Of a stretch of DNA of 55,288 nucleotides, positions 8,965 to 17,490 are shown in pieces (positions within the stretch are counted from its first letter, which is position 1; each line of letters starts with the position of its first letter). The translations under genes and the position numbers were made by a program. The DNA comes from DAITPV01 sp050692555 (GTDB lineage: Bacteria; Actinomycetota; UBA4738; CALAEC01), in NCBI GenBank assembly GCA_050692555.1, contig JBOGVS010000021.1, forward strand, positions 1-55,288, given 5' to 3'. Under the pieces are notes generated by a model. That model ran no database searches and had not been told where the DNA came from. It saw only the letters and a list, made by a program, of their open reading frames with translations.

Positions 8965-9824
8965 GGATCGGGCAGATGATGCTGGAAGGGGCGGGGCGGT
9001 TCTGCGTGAGCGAGGAAGGCGGGGACTGGATCCTGGTTTCCTCACTCGGCATCGAGGCCGAGGATCTGCCCGAACTGATCGAGCAGCTCGAGGAGATCCG
9101 CAGCCGGGCGTCGAGTGGCCGAGGCGAGCGTGTGGGGGACCAGCAACAGCTGGGATGTCCGATAGTGCGCCCAAGCAAGATGCTGGCAATCGGTTTGAAC
9201 TATATGGACCATATTCGAGAGACGGGTGTCGAGGCTCCCGACCGTCCAGTGGTGTTTGCGAAGTATCCCAGCGCCCTCAACGGGCCATTCGATCCGATCG
9301 TGGTGGAGCCCGATCTGACCCAGCAGGCGGACTACGAGGCAGAGTTGGCGGTGGTCATCGGTCGGAGGGGGCGGCGACTGACCCCGGAGGAGGCGCTCGA
9401 TCACGTCCTCGGGTATGCGGTTGCCAACGACGTCTCGGCCCGGGAATGGCAAAAGCGAGACGTCCAACTCTCGCGTTCGAAGAGCATGGATACGTTCTGC
9501 CCCATCGGCCCATGGATCACCACTGCCGACGAGATCCCAGATCCCCAGCGTCTGGGCATCCGCTCGTTCGTCAACGGAGAGCCACGCCAAGACTCCTCGA
9601 CCGCTGAGATGCTGTTCGGCGTCATCGCGCTGATTGAGTTCCTGTCCCACACGATGACGCTGGAGCCGGGTGATGTGATCCTCACAGGGACCCCCCATGG
9701 CGTGGGGTTCGCCATGGACCCTCCCAGATTCCTCCAGCCAGGGGATCGCGTCCGGTGCGAGGTCGAGGGGCTCGGAGCCATCGAGAACGTGGTTGTGAAG
9801 AAGCCGGAGAAGCGTCCCGGCTGA
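8961..9824 (+). CDS. fumarylacetoacetate hydrolase (FAH) family protein
   Basis: 287 residues, the usual length for two-domain members such as HpaG-type isomerase/decarboxylases, 2-keto-4-pentenoate hydratases and acylpyruvases. Motifs: KMLAIGLNYMDH at the domain boundary, the metal-binding segment DYEAELAVVIGRRGR, SKSMDTFCPIGPW, and LTGTPHGVGFAM near the end. Known members cleave or isomerise 2,4-diketo or 2-keto acids using a divalent metal. The likely job is a late step making a central intermediate, together with the RraA-like enzyme just before it. It is the last gene of the 3951-9824 unit; a fresh promoter with its own operator follows 18 bp downstream. Confidence 0.9.
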   Translation: MRIGQMMLEGAGRFCVSEEGGDWILVSSLGIEAEDLPELIEQLEEIRSRASSGRGERVGDQQQLGCPIVRPSKMLAIGLNYMDHIRETGVEAPDRPVVFAKYPSALNGPFDPIVVEPDLTQQADYEAELAVVIGRRGRRLTPEEALDHVLGYAVANDVSAREWQKRDVQLSRSKSMDTFCPIGPWITTADEIPDPQRLGIRSFVNGEPRQDSSTAEMLFGVIALIEFLSHTMTLEPGDVILTGTPHGVGFAMDPPRFLQPGDRVRCEVEGLGAIENVVVKKPEKRPG

Positions 9825-9841
9825 GGCGAAGGGTAGTCCTT

Positions 9842-9886
9842 TTGCGCGTTGCTAGAACCCACGGTAGGATGAGAAATCGATTGCAC
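9842..9886 (+). promoter_or_regulatory. promoter with LacI-type operator, ahead of ABC transporter 1
   Basis: TTGCGC (9842-9847), exactly 17 nt, then TAGGAT (9865-9870), followed at once by GAGAAATCGATTGCAC (9871-9886), a near-palindrome with the AATCGATTG core. Architecture matches the elements at 3831 and 14827, which argues for shared control by the local LacI-family protein. The leader to the chosen start at 9995 is about 115 nt. Confidence 0.75.
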
Positions 9887-9994
9887 GGCTCAAGTAGACG
9901 GGCGGCCTCTGGGAGCTAGCAGGCATCCCGTGACGGTATGTCGGGCAGAGGAGGGATCAATGGGGCCCGACACCGGGCGGAGGAGGAGGGCGAG

Positions 9995-11143
9995 ATGAGA
10001 ACGGGAAGGAAGGGACATGGTGTGCGCAGGTCATCTCGGGCCTTACTCGGGATGGTGCTGGCGCTCGGGCTAATCGCCGCCTCGTGTAACGGGGAAGCCG
10101 ACGAGCCCACGACGCCAGATGCCCCGGCGGAGAACGGGGCCCCTGGCATGGAGGAGGCCCAGGCGATCGTGGAGGAGGCGATGGCCCCTGTCGATGAGTG
10201 GCGAGGCCCCACAGAATCACCTCCACCCCTCGAGGACGTGACCATCGGCGTGGTCAATTGCGCGGAGTTCGTGGAGGGTTGTTCGCGCCAGAGCGATGGG
10301 GTTGACGAAGCGGCGGAGGCTATCGGGTGGGATGTCATCCGGATCGATGGGGAGCTGGATCCTACCGTGTGGAGCGAAGCGGTCGGGTCCCTGGTGGCCC
10401 AGAACGTCGATGCCATCATCCTGAACTCGATCTACGCCGGCGTGATCGGTGACGCCGTGGAGAGCGCCGTGAACGCGGGCGTGCCGGTGATCACGTCATT
10501 CTCGGGCGACCCGACCCCCTGGGGTGGGCTCATGGAGATCAAGATCGACAACCATGAAGCGGGCCGCGCGGCCGGCGCGTACATCATCACCCAGGGCGGC
10601 GGGAACGTGGCCATCTTCGACCACAACGAGAACCCCGAGGTCGCCAACCGGGCCGAGGGTCTCCGCGAGATCATGGAGGAACTGGCACCGGACCAGACCG
10701 ACGTGGTCTTCGATGAGTTCATCCCCGGGGCGCAAATCGGGCCGCCGCTCGAGGAGCGGGCGAGCGCGATGCTCCAGGCGAACCCTCCGGGGACGGTCGA
10801 CTGGGTGTTCGGTGGATTCGATGCCATCCTGACCTCCGTCGTCCGGGCGGTCGAACGGGCGGGAAGGGACGAAATCCGGGGGATCTCCTACGACGCGAAC
10901 CTGGAGAACCTGAACTTCATCCGGGGAGGGCAAGTTCAGGTGGCAACGGTCGGCTACCCATTGGAGTGGACCGGATGGGCGCTGGTCGACGAGCTCAACC
11001 GGCACCTCCAGGATGAGCCCATCAACGAGCCGTACATCGACTTCCGGCTCATCACGGAAGAGAACCTCCCGCCCGAGGATCAGACCTGGCAAGGAGACTT
11101 CGACTTCCGCAGCCAGTACCGCGAGCTCTGGGGCGTTGACTGA
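9995..11143 (+). CDS. CUT2-type ABC transporter substrate-binding lipoprotein (cluster 1)
   Basis: 382 residues. I chose ATG 9995 because it is preceded by GGAGGAGGGCG and opens a lipoprotein signal: basic residues, a hydrophobic run, then lipobox IAASC with the lipidated Cys31. An upstream ATG at 9938 would spoil the signal peptide. The mature part is a type-I periplasmic binding protein of the ribose/galactose family: VTIGVVNCAEFVEG, NVDAIILNSIYAG, VNAGVPVITSF, NHEAGRAAGAYI, then WVFGGFDAILTSVVRA. After the lipobox is a short acidic linker. It probably captures the inducer or substrate of cluster 1 outside the membrane and hands it to the permease at 12719. The ligand is unknown; clustering with hyuAB suggests it need not be a sugar. 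Confidence 0.9.
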   Translation: MRTGRKGHGVRRSSRALLGMVLALGLIAASCNGEADEPTTPDAPAENGAPGMEEAQAIVEEAMAPVDEWRGPTESPPPLEDVTIGVVNCAEFVEGCSRQSDGVDEAAEAIGWDVIRIDGELDPTVWSEAVGSLVAQNVDAIILNSIYAGVIGDAVESAVNAGVPVITSFSGDPTPWGGLMEIKIDNHEAGRAAGAYIITQGGGNVAIFDHNENPEVANRAEGLREIMEELAPDQTDVVFDEFIPGAQIGPPLEERASAMLQANPPGTVDWVFGGFDAILTSVVRAVERAGRDEIRGISYDANLENLNFIRGGQVQVATVGYPLEWTGWALVDELNRHLQDEPINEPYIDFRLITEENLPPEDQTWQGDFDFRSQYRELWGVD

Positions 11144-11166
11144 GGAGCGCGAGCTCTCGGGGGGGG

Positions 11167-12750
11167 GTGAGTCGTTGCCTTGAACCCGGCCCAGATCACC
11201 GGGAGCGAGAGGTCACAACCTCTCGCTCTCCGGTGCTAGAGTTCCGCGGCATCATCAAGTCATTCCCCGGGCAGGTCGCCGTGGACGATGTCAGTTTCTC
11301 CGTCCACCCGGGGGAGATCCACGGGCTGGTCGGTGAGAACGGTGCGGGCAAGAGCACGCTGGTCAAGGTCCTCGCCGGCGAGTTCCCCGCAGATGCCGGA
11401 GATATCCGCCTCGAAGGTGAGCCCTTCCAGAGCAATCATCCCTCGGAGGCGACCCAGAAGGGGATAGGCTTCATCCACCAGGTCCCCGCGCTGGTGCCAG
11501 TTCTGTCCGTCGGCGAGAACCTCTCGCTCGGCCTGCACTTCGCACGGAGCCGAGTGGGGCTCATCTCATGGGGGAAGCAGCACCGATCGGCTCGCACGGT
11601 CCTGAGGAGGGTCGGGCTCGGCCATGTAGACCCGAGTTGGCGCTTGGAGGAGCTCAGTCTGGCCGAGCGGCAACTCGTGGCCCTGGCCCGCATCCTCACC
11701 ATCGAGTCGCTGCGGGTGGTGGTCCTCGACGAGGTCACGGCTCCGCTGACCGAGCACGAGGTCGAGCGTCTCTTCGACATCGTCCGGGAGATCCAGTCCC
11801 AGGGGGTCGGTGTCATCTACATCAGTCACCGTCTCGAAGAGATCTTCGAGCTCACTGACCGGGTTACGGTGATGAAGGACGGTGCTGGGGTGGCGACGCG
11901 GGACACCGCGTCGCTCGATCCGAAGACGCTCTCCCGTCTCATCATCGGGAAGGATCCAGTTGAGCTGTTCGAGGCCCCTCCCGTCAGGACCGGTGAGACG
12001 GCGGTGGTCTCGGTGCAAGGCGTGTCTGACGAGGTTCTCCACGACGTCAGCCTCGAGCTTCACGAGGGTGAGGTGCTCGGCATCGCCGGGCTGGGAGGAT
12101 CAGGGAGGACCGAGCTCGTCGAGGTGATCTTTGGAGCTCGCCAGCCGGCAGTGGGTCGCCTGCTGCTCGAGGGGCAGGAGGTCAGATTCCGGCACCCGGC
12201 TGATGCGGTGGCGCGAGGGGTGGGCCTGGTTCCCGAAGACCGGCATGCCATGGGATTCCTAGGCGGAGCCCCGATCTGGCAGAACGTGACTCTCCCGTGG
12301 CTCTCGCGATTCAAGCGTGCGGGGATCCTTTCGCTGGGCCGTGAGCGCGAGGCCGCTGAGGATGCCGTGGAGCGGTTCGATATCCGGGCCCGGTCGATCG
12401 GAATGCCCATGCGCGAACTCTCCGGTGGCAACCAGCAGAAGACCATTCTGGCCAAGTGGCTCACCGGTCCATTGAAGGTGCTGCTCCTCGATGAACCAAC
12501 CCACGGCGTTGATGTGGGGGCGAAGGAGGAGATCTACCGCCTCATCCGCCGACTGGCCGCGGAGGGTGTCTCGATCATCGTGATCTCATCGGAGCTGGAG
12601 GAGCTGGAGGGCCTGTGTACCAGGGTCCTGCTTCTGGTGGAGGGAAGGATCGTGGGGGAGCTCGTTGGCGAGGACATCACGGAGGCGAACATGCTAGGTG
12701 TGCTGTACGCGGAGCACGATGATGGAGACCAAGCGCGAACCGAAGGCTGA
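11167..12750 (+). CDS. CUT2-type ABC transporter ATPase, two ABC domains (cluster 1)
   Basis: 527 residues, the double-ABC layout of RbsA/MglA. The first domain has Walker A GENGAGKST at residues 56-64, a LSLAERQ signature and VVVLDEVTAPL as Walker B. The second domain keeps LSGGNQQK and LLLDEPTHGVD, but its Walker A position is degenerate (GLGGSGRTEL), which is normal for this family. It drives import by the permease encoded next. The GTG start at 11167 lies right after a run of G that can serve as ribosome site; the first 20 residues are not conserved, so a slightly later start is possible. Translation overlaps the permease start. Confidence 0.92.
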   Translation: MSRCLEPGPDHREREVTTSRSPVLEFRGIIKSFPGQVAVDDVSFSVHPGEIHGLVGENGAGKSTLVKVLAGEFPADAGDIRLEGEPFQSNHPSEATQKGIGFIHQVPALVPVLSVGENLSLGLHFARSRVGLISWGKQHRSARTVLRRVGLGHVDPSWRLEELSLAERQLVALARILTIESLRVVVLDEVTAPLTEHEVERLFDIVREIQSQGVGVIYISHRLEEIFELTDRVTVMKDGAGVATRDTASLDPKTLSRLIIGKDPVELFEAPPVRTGETAVVSVQGVSDEVLHDVSLELHEGEVLGIAGLGGSGRTELVEVIFGARQPAVGRLLLEGQEVRFRHPADAVARGVGLVPEDRHAMGFLGGAPIWQNVTLPWLSRFKRAGILSLGREREAAEDAVERFDIRARSIGMPMRELSGGNQQKTILAKWLTGPLKVLLLDEPTHGVDVGAKEEIYRLIRRLAAEGVSIIVISSELEELEGLCTRVLLLVEGRIVGELVGEDITEANMLGVLYAEHDDGDQARTEG

Positions 12751-13729
12751 CGAGGGTCTGCTGACGCCCGGAGCCGCCGTCGGCGAACGGCGGCTGTTTG
12801 CTGACATCGCTCCATGGGGTCCGGTGGTGGCCTTCGCCCTGATGTTCCTCGCCTTCGGTCTCCTGAGCGGTGAGACATTCCTCACGAGGGCGAACCTCCT
12901 CACCGTCGTGAACGACCAGGCCGTGCTCGCCATCGTCGCCTTTGGGCTGACCGTGGTTCTCCTCACCGGGGAGTTCGATCTTTCCATTGGCGCGATGATG
13001 TCCCTGGCCGGGGCGCTGAGCGCTGGGTTCGTCGCTATCACGGGCCTTCCAGTCGGTCTCGCCATCGTGATCGTCCTGGCGATCGGAGCGCTCATCGGTC
13101 TCGTAAATGGGGTGCTCGTCACCCTGTTCCGGGTACCTGCGCTCGTCGCCACCATCGCCATGGCCAGCGTGCTGGATGGAATCACTCTGTGGTACACGGA
13201 CGGGGAGGTGATCTTCCAGGGCATCCCTCGGGGCTTCATCCAGATCGGGCGAGCCACGGTCCTCGGGGTGCAGACTCCGACGGTGTTCCTCATCGCCTTC
13301 GCCGTGATCCTGTTCATGGTGCTGAAGTACACGGCCACCGGGCGATCCATCCACGCGATCGGGGGCAACCGGGAGGCCGCCCGTATGTCGGGGATCCGGG
13401 TGAGCCGCTACGTCATCCTGGCCTTCGTGGTCTCTGGGCTCTGTGCCGCCTTCGCGGGGCTGCTCCAGGCCGCCCGGAACGGCTCCGCGGTGGCGTTCAT
13501 GGGGAACCCGTTCCTGCTTCCCGCGTTCGCGGCGGCGTTCTTGGGCTCGGTGACCCTGCGACGGGGACAGTTCCATATCCTGGGCACGGTGATTGGAGTC
13601 TATTTCGTGGCGATCGGAACCAACGGTCTGTTCATCCTCGGGTTCCCCTTCTGGGTGAAGTTCGTCTTCTCCGGAGCGATCCTGATACTGGCAACCGCCG
13701 GCTCGAGATTCCTCAAGCGACGCGGATAG
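12719..13729 (+). CDS. CUT2-type ABC transporter permease (cluster 1)
   Basis: 336 residues of the RbsC/BPD_transp_2 family, hydrophobic with about eight to ten membrane segments. The conserved core motif LTGEFDLSIGAMMSLAGAL is present, as are AIGGNREAARMSGIRV and a late AAFLGSVTL. I chose ATG 12719, inside the 3' end of the ATPase gene; an earlier in-frame GTG at 12698 adds only seven unlikely residues. It forms the transmembrane channel with the ATPase and the lipoprotein encoded just before. It is the last gene of the unit, convergent with lacI. Confidence 0.92.
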   Translation: MMETKREPKADEGLLTPGAAVGERRLFADIAPWGPVVAFALMFLAFGLLSGETFLTRANLLTVVNDQAVLAIVAFGLTVVLLTGEFDLSIGAMMSLAGALSAGFVAITGLPVGLAIVIVLAIGALIGLVNGVLVTLFRVPALVATIAMASVLDGITLWYTDGEVIFQGIPRGFIQIGRATVLGVQTPTVFLIAFAVILFMVLKYTATGRSIHAIGGNREAARMSGIRVSRYVILAFVVSGLCAAFAGLLQAARNGSAVAFMGNPFLLPAFAAAFLGSVTLRRGQFHILGTVIGVYFVAIGTNGLFILGFPFWVKFVFSGAILILATAGSRFLKRRG

Positions 13730-13731
13730 AC

Positions 13732-13745
13732 GGACGTCTTCGTCC
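13732..13745. terminator. small hairpin between convergent genes
   Basis: GGACG (13732-13736) and CGTCC (13741-13745) form a 5-bp stem with a TCTT loop in the 15-bp gap between the permease and the convergent lacI-type gene. It may act as a weak bidirectional terminator; no T-run follows. Confidence 0.25.
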
Positions 13746-14767
13746 TACTGACTAGACCCCCGGATCTTCAGGCGCGGTGGCAGAGTGATCGATTCGGGCT
13801 TGCCGCCGTCGATCTGCCTCACTAGGCAGTCCACCGCCTCCCGCCCCATCTCCTCCAGCGGGATGGCGACGCTCGAAAGCGGCGGCTGGAGCATGGGAGC
13901 CACCTCGGTGTCGTTGTAGCCGACCAGTGCGACGTCGTCCGGAACGGTCATCCCCAGATCCCGGGCCGCCACCATGACCCCTATCGCCGTGGAGTCGTTG
14001 ATGCAGAAGATGGCGGTGGGTCGAGACGCGGAGCCGAGGAGGGAGGCGGCGGCATCGAGGCCGCCGCCGATGCTGAACGATGAGGGCACGATCCAGGATC
14101 TCTCCGGGGACACTCCTGCCTCTTTGAAGGCTCGTCGGTACCCCTTCAGGCGGAGCGCCCCGGTGCTGAACTGCTGGGGACCGGCGATCATACCGATCCT
14201 CGTGTGTCCGAGCCCCAACAGGTGGCGGGTCGCCAGATAGCCACCGAGTTCATCGTCAGCTGCGACCGACGGATGGAGTCCGCTTCGCCGATTGAGCAGT
14301 ACGAATGGGACCTGTCGCTCAGCGAGCTGATCAACCAGGGGATCCTTCCGCGCGGCGGTCGCGAGGATGAGCCCATCCACCCTGCGATCCAGCAGCACGT
14401 TGACGAGGGCTTCCTGGTTCTCCTGCTTGTCCCGGGTGCTGAGGGTCACGGCGATGTAGCCGCGGTCTCGGGCCCTGTCCTCCGCCGCCTCGCCGATCCG
14501 TGCCAGGACCCCGTCCGTGAGGCGAGGAAGGATGACACCGATCGTCAACGTCCGGTGGGTTCGGAGGCTCCGAGCCCAGGGATGTGGCTCGTAGCCAAGC
14601 TCCGAGGCGATGCGCTTGATGCGGTCTGCTGTCTCAGCCGAGATCCGATCATTGGTCCCCGGGCTCAACGCCCGGGAGGCGGTGGAGGGATGAACCCCCG
14701 CGGCCTCCGCAATCTCGTAGATGGTGACGGCACCGCGCCGCTCCGCTCGCGTCCGCTTGCGCCCCAT
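13745..14767 (-). CDS. LacI-family transcriptional regulator
   Basis: 340 residues. The N-terminal helix-turn-helix reads VTIYEIAEAAGVHPSTASRAL (residues 14-34), followed by the hinge region DRIKRIASELGYEPHPWARSL. Then comes a periplasmic-binding-protein-like sensor domain with TIGVILPRLTD, GLGHTRIGMIAGP and VPDDVALVGYNDTEVAPML. A GGAG site precedes the ATG. Three copies of the palindrome around AATCGATTG lie at the promoters of hyuA (3863), the ABC transporter (9871) and the divergent amidohydrolase (14864). The third is also in this gene's own upstream region, so it probably represses all three units and itself. The inducer is probably the imported compound or a breakdown product. Confidence 0.93.
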   Translation of the reverse strand: MGRKRTRAERRGAVTIYEIAEAAGVHPSTASRALSPGTNDRISAETADRIKRIASELGYEPHPWARSLRTHRTLTIGVILPRLTDGVLARIGEAAEDRARDRGYIAVTLSTRDKQENQEALVNVLLDRRVDGLILATAARKDPLVDQLAERQVPFVLLNRRSGLHPSVAADDELGGYLATRHLLGLGHTRIGMIAGPQQFSTGALRLKGYRRAFKEAGVSPERSWIVPSSFSIGGGLDAAASLLGSASRPTAIFCINDSTAIGVMVAARDLGMTVPDDVALVGYNDTEVAPMLQPPLSSVAIPLEEMGREAVDCLVRQIDGGKPESITLPPRLKIRGSSQ

Positions 14768-14826
14768 GCTTGCCTACTCCATGATCGGCATCTGCTGATC
14801 GTGCCCGTGTCCGGCGGTTCCGACCA

Positions 14827-14879
14827 TTGCGCCCATCAAGTCATGACTGTAGCATCGAGAGGCGAGCAATCGATTGCGC
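14827..14879 (+). promoter_or_regulatory. divergent promoter with LacI-type operator
   Basis: TTGCGC (14827-14832), 17 nt, TAGCAT (14850-14855), then GAGCAATCGATTGCGC (14864-14879) containing the perfect 12-bp palindrome GCAATCGATTGC. It is the third copy of the cluster-1 regulatory element. It drives the amidohydrolase to the right and lies upstream of the leftward lacI-type gene, so it could also give autoregulation. Confidence 0.75.
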
Positions 14880-14924
14880 CGCCGGGCCTTGGCGCTTGCA
14901 GTAGTACCGGATGCGAGGAGCGGA

Positions 14925-16697
14925 GTGCTGCAGACTGGCGTGCTGGCCGACCTGATGGCCACGGCGAGGGGGGACGATGCCCCGGATATGATCGTCTCCG
15001 GGGGACAGGTGGTCAACGTCTTCCTCGGAGAGCCGGAGCCGGTGGACATCCTGATCAGGCACGGGAGGGTAGCCGGCCTCCGTGAAACAGGCTCGATCCC
15101 CGACGACTTCGAGGGTGAGGTCATCGATGCGGCTGGGAGGTTCGTGGTTCCAGGGCTGATCGATTCGCATTACCACGTCGGCGGCACCCACCTTGACATC
15201 TCGCAGCTCTCAACGGCGTTGCTCGCACGGGGAACAACCACCATCGCGACTGACTTCTATGAGATCTACACGATGGCGGGACCGGCGGGAGTGAGGTGGG
15301 CGCTTGATGAGGCGAAGCGGCACGGCCTCCGGATCCTCTATCTTCCGCCCGCTCACCTCATCGGGCTCGAGAAGGTCGGAACGTTTGGCTGGGACGTCTC
15401 CGTGGACGACATGATCGAGATGCTCCAGTGGCCCGAGGCTGTCGGGGTCATGGAGCCTCCGGCGGCCGCTGTTCTCACCGGCGACCCCGACATGATGCGG
15501 GTGCTCGAAGAGACCGTGCGATTGAAGAAAATCTTCGCCGGGCACGCGCCGGGCGAGACGGAGCTCAGGCTGCAGGCTTACATCGCCACGGGTGCTTCCT
15601 CCGAACACGAGAGCCAGCAGGCGGACGAGGCGCTGGAGAAACTCAGGTACGGGATGCGCCCGATGATGCGGGAAAGCTCGGCAGCCCCGAATCTGGCCAG
15701 CCTCATCGAGTTGGTGAATCGCCACCCCGCCGCGAGTCGCTACATGATGCTGTGCTCGGACGAGACCGATCCGGCCGACCTCATCGACAAGGGCCACATG
15801 GACAATAAGGTGCGGATGGCCATCACCCACGGGGTTGATCCCGTGACGGCTGTCCAGATGGCCACCATCAACGTAGCCGAATACTTCGGGGTCGCCGGCG
15901 AGATCGGGTCGCTGTCTCCGGGGAAGATGGCCGATCTCGTGATCGTCGATGATCTCGAGAGCTTCCGGCCGGTGGAGACTCTCGCTCAGGGCAGGCCGAC
16001 CGGCGAAAGCGAGGCGTCGAGCCGATCAGCATCTCCGCCCGAGGGTGTCGTGAGCAAGATCAACACCCCTGCCTCCCTCACCGCCGAGGATTTCGTGGTT
16101 CCGGTTCCCACCGAAGGGGGGAAGGGCAGCGTGTCGGTGCGGGTCGTCGGGGTCGTCGACGGAAGCTTGGTCTCGGAGCCACGAGAGCGTCGATTGGAGG
16201 TATCAAACGGAGAAATCAAACCGCGTCCCGAGGATGATGTCCTGAAGATCGCCGTCGTTGAGCGCCACCGGGCCTCGGGGCGCATCGGCAAGGGATTCGT
16301 TGAGGGGTTCGGCTTCCGGGACGGAGCCGTGGCCATGACCTACTGCCACGTGTTCCACAACCTCTTGGTGATAGGTTCCGAGGACTCGTTGATGGCCAAG
16401 GCAGCCAACGCTGTGGCGGAGATGGGGGGTGGTGTCGCCGTCGTCGCTCGAGACGAGGTGATGGCGACGTGGCGCCTGCCGGTTGTGGGAGTGATGGGAG
16501 AAAAGCCGCTGGACGAGGCACGACGCGCCTTCGATCAGACCAATGAGGCGTTGCGAAGTATCGGGTGTGAACTCAGCAGTCCCATCCTGAGCCTGAGCTT
16601 CATCGCTCTTCCCACCATCCCAGCCTATGGTCTCAGCGACCAAGGACTCTTCGATGTTCAAGGACAGCGCTTCGTGGATGTGGTTGTTTCGGACTGA
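14925..16697 (+). CDS. adenine-deaminase-like amidohydrolase
   Basis: 590 residues, the usual size for adenine deaminase (Ade), a binuclear-metal amidohydrolase that turns adenine into hypoxanthine. Family features: VVPGLIDSHYH with the HxH metal pair (residues 82 and 84), FAGHAPGETE, CSDETDPADLIDKGHMD, and the Ade C-terminal domain ending VGVMGEKPLDEA and LPTIPAYGLSDQGLFDV. Some positions differ from ordinary Ade: the region after HxH reads GGTHLDI instead of the usual ESSML-like motif, so the substrate may be another ring compound. I chose GTG 14925, preceded by GAGGAGCGG. An upstream TTG at 14874 would lie inside the operator. It belongs to the LacI-type regulon of cluster 1. Confidence 0.8.
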   Translation: MLQTGVLADLMATARGDDAPDMIVSGGQVVNVFLGEPEPVDILIRHGRVAGLRETGSIPDDFEGEVIDAAGRFVVPGLIDSHYHVGGTHLDISQLSTALLARGTTTIATDFYEIYTMAGPAGVRWALDEAKRHGLRILYLPPAHLIGLEKVGTFGWDVSVDDMIEMLQWPEAVGVMEPPAAAVLTGDPDMMRVLEETVRLKKIFAGHAPGETELRLQAYIATGASSEHESQQADEALEKLRYGMRPMMRESSAAPNLASLIELVNRHPAASRYMMLCSDETDPADLIDKGHMDNKVRMAITHGVDPVTAVQMATINVAEYFGVAGEIGSLSPGKMADLVIVDDLESFRPVETLAQGRPTGESEASSRSASPPEGVVSKINTPASLTAEDFVVPVPTEGGKGSVSVRVVGVVDGSLVSEPRERRLEVSNGEIKPRPEDDVLKIAVVERHRASGRIGKGFVEGFGFRDGAVAMTYCHVFHNLLVIGSEDSLMAKAANAVAEMGGGVAVVARDEVMATWRLPVVGVMGEKPLDEARRAFDQTNEALRSIGCELSSPILSLSFIALPTIPAYGLSDQGLFDVQGQRFVDVVVSD

Positions 16698-16731
16698 ATC
16701 AGAGTAGCGACCGGGAGCGGCTGGTTGGGGA

Positions 16732-16745
16732 CGTGCCACGGCACG
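16732..16745 (+). terminator. possible terminator after the amidohydrolase
   Basis: CGTGCC (16732-16737), a 2-nt loop and GGCACG (16740-16745), 35 nt beyond the stop of the adenine-deaminase-like gene and followed by CCCGTCGCTTCTT. The tight loop and short T content make it a weak candidate. Confidence 0.25.
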
Positions 16746-17023
16746 CCCGTCGCTTCTTCAATACCTCCCTCATTGCGACACAGAGAAATGCCATTGATCT
16801 AGGCAGCCGTGTGCTGTCGTAGGCAGGCCGTCCCGCCGAATCCGGATGAACGTAGTCTGAACCTGCGCCCTGGAACGCAGGCGTCGCTTACCTTGCCTCC
16901 CATCTTTCTCCCGTCAGAGAACGGAAACGGTCGGGTAGCGACGGGTAGGGGTGAAAGCCAAAAGTCCTGCTCAGGGACCGTTCTGAGGCTCCGCCGCAGG
17001 TCACGGGCACCACATTGGCCAAG

Positions 17024-17067
17024 TTGCCAAAGGTGGGTCGCGGGTTCGAATCCCGTCGTCCGCTCCA
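17024..17067 (+). pseudogene. 3' half of tRNA-Gly(GCC), likely att-site remnant
   Basis: From the anticodon loop onward this is a good tRNA-Gly: loop TTGCCAA with anticodon GCC at 17026-17028, T-stem GCGGG/CCCGT with loop TTCGAAT (17045-17051), acceptor 3' strand CGTCCGC, discriminator T and encoded CCA at 17065-17067. The 5' half is absent: no GCGGACG acceptor partner or D-arm can be found upstream, only a partial CACCACATTG. A preserved 3' half without a 5' half is the usual trace of an element that integrated into the 3' end of a tRNA gene and duplicated it. Confidence 0.6.
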
Positions 17068-17490
17068 AGAGAAACCTCAGGTCATCCTCCGCATTCGATC
17101 TCCTGTTACCCCCTTCCAGCCGGGTCTTCCCCCGCGAGAATCCCGTCTTTCTCCCGTCTCAGAATCCCGGAAGGGAGCGGCGGGACGGGATGGAACCCCT
17201 TCGGGATCTGGGTGGCAAAGCCGGCGGTATCCTCGATCACGGTGAAGCTGAGAACTCTCCACCGTAGAGAGATGTTCGAGGGATCCGGCTGCTGTGACTG
17301 GACTCCAGAGGGGCCAACGATATGCCCTGTTGGACCGGGCGATTCGACGAAGAGCACGATCCCTGGACGCCATCGAGTGGGCCTCTGCTCGGACCTGCGT
17401 GCTCCGGGTTGAAGGAGACCGAGATTCCATCAGCCAGGCGAGCCCGGAAACGACGTCGAGGTCCGGCGCCCAGACGCCGAGAGAGGTCCG

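Larger units (their letters stand above)
16698..17490. other. gene-free stretch with integration-scar features
   Basis: No convincing coding frame on either strand. It holds a short hairpin at 16732-16745, a tRNA-Gly 3' half at 17024-17067, and two related direct repeats, TCTTTCTCCCGTCAGAGA near 16903-16920 and TCTTTCTCCCGTCTCAGA near 17146-17163. The remainder looks like decayed sequence, possibly the edge of a former integrated element. Confidence 0.5.

Noticed and set aside
16799..17068. 89-residue reverse frame beginning MERTTGFEPATHLW
   Set aside because: This is the well-known false ORF type read from the opposite strand of a tRNA gene; here it covers the tRNA-Gly 3' half.
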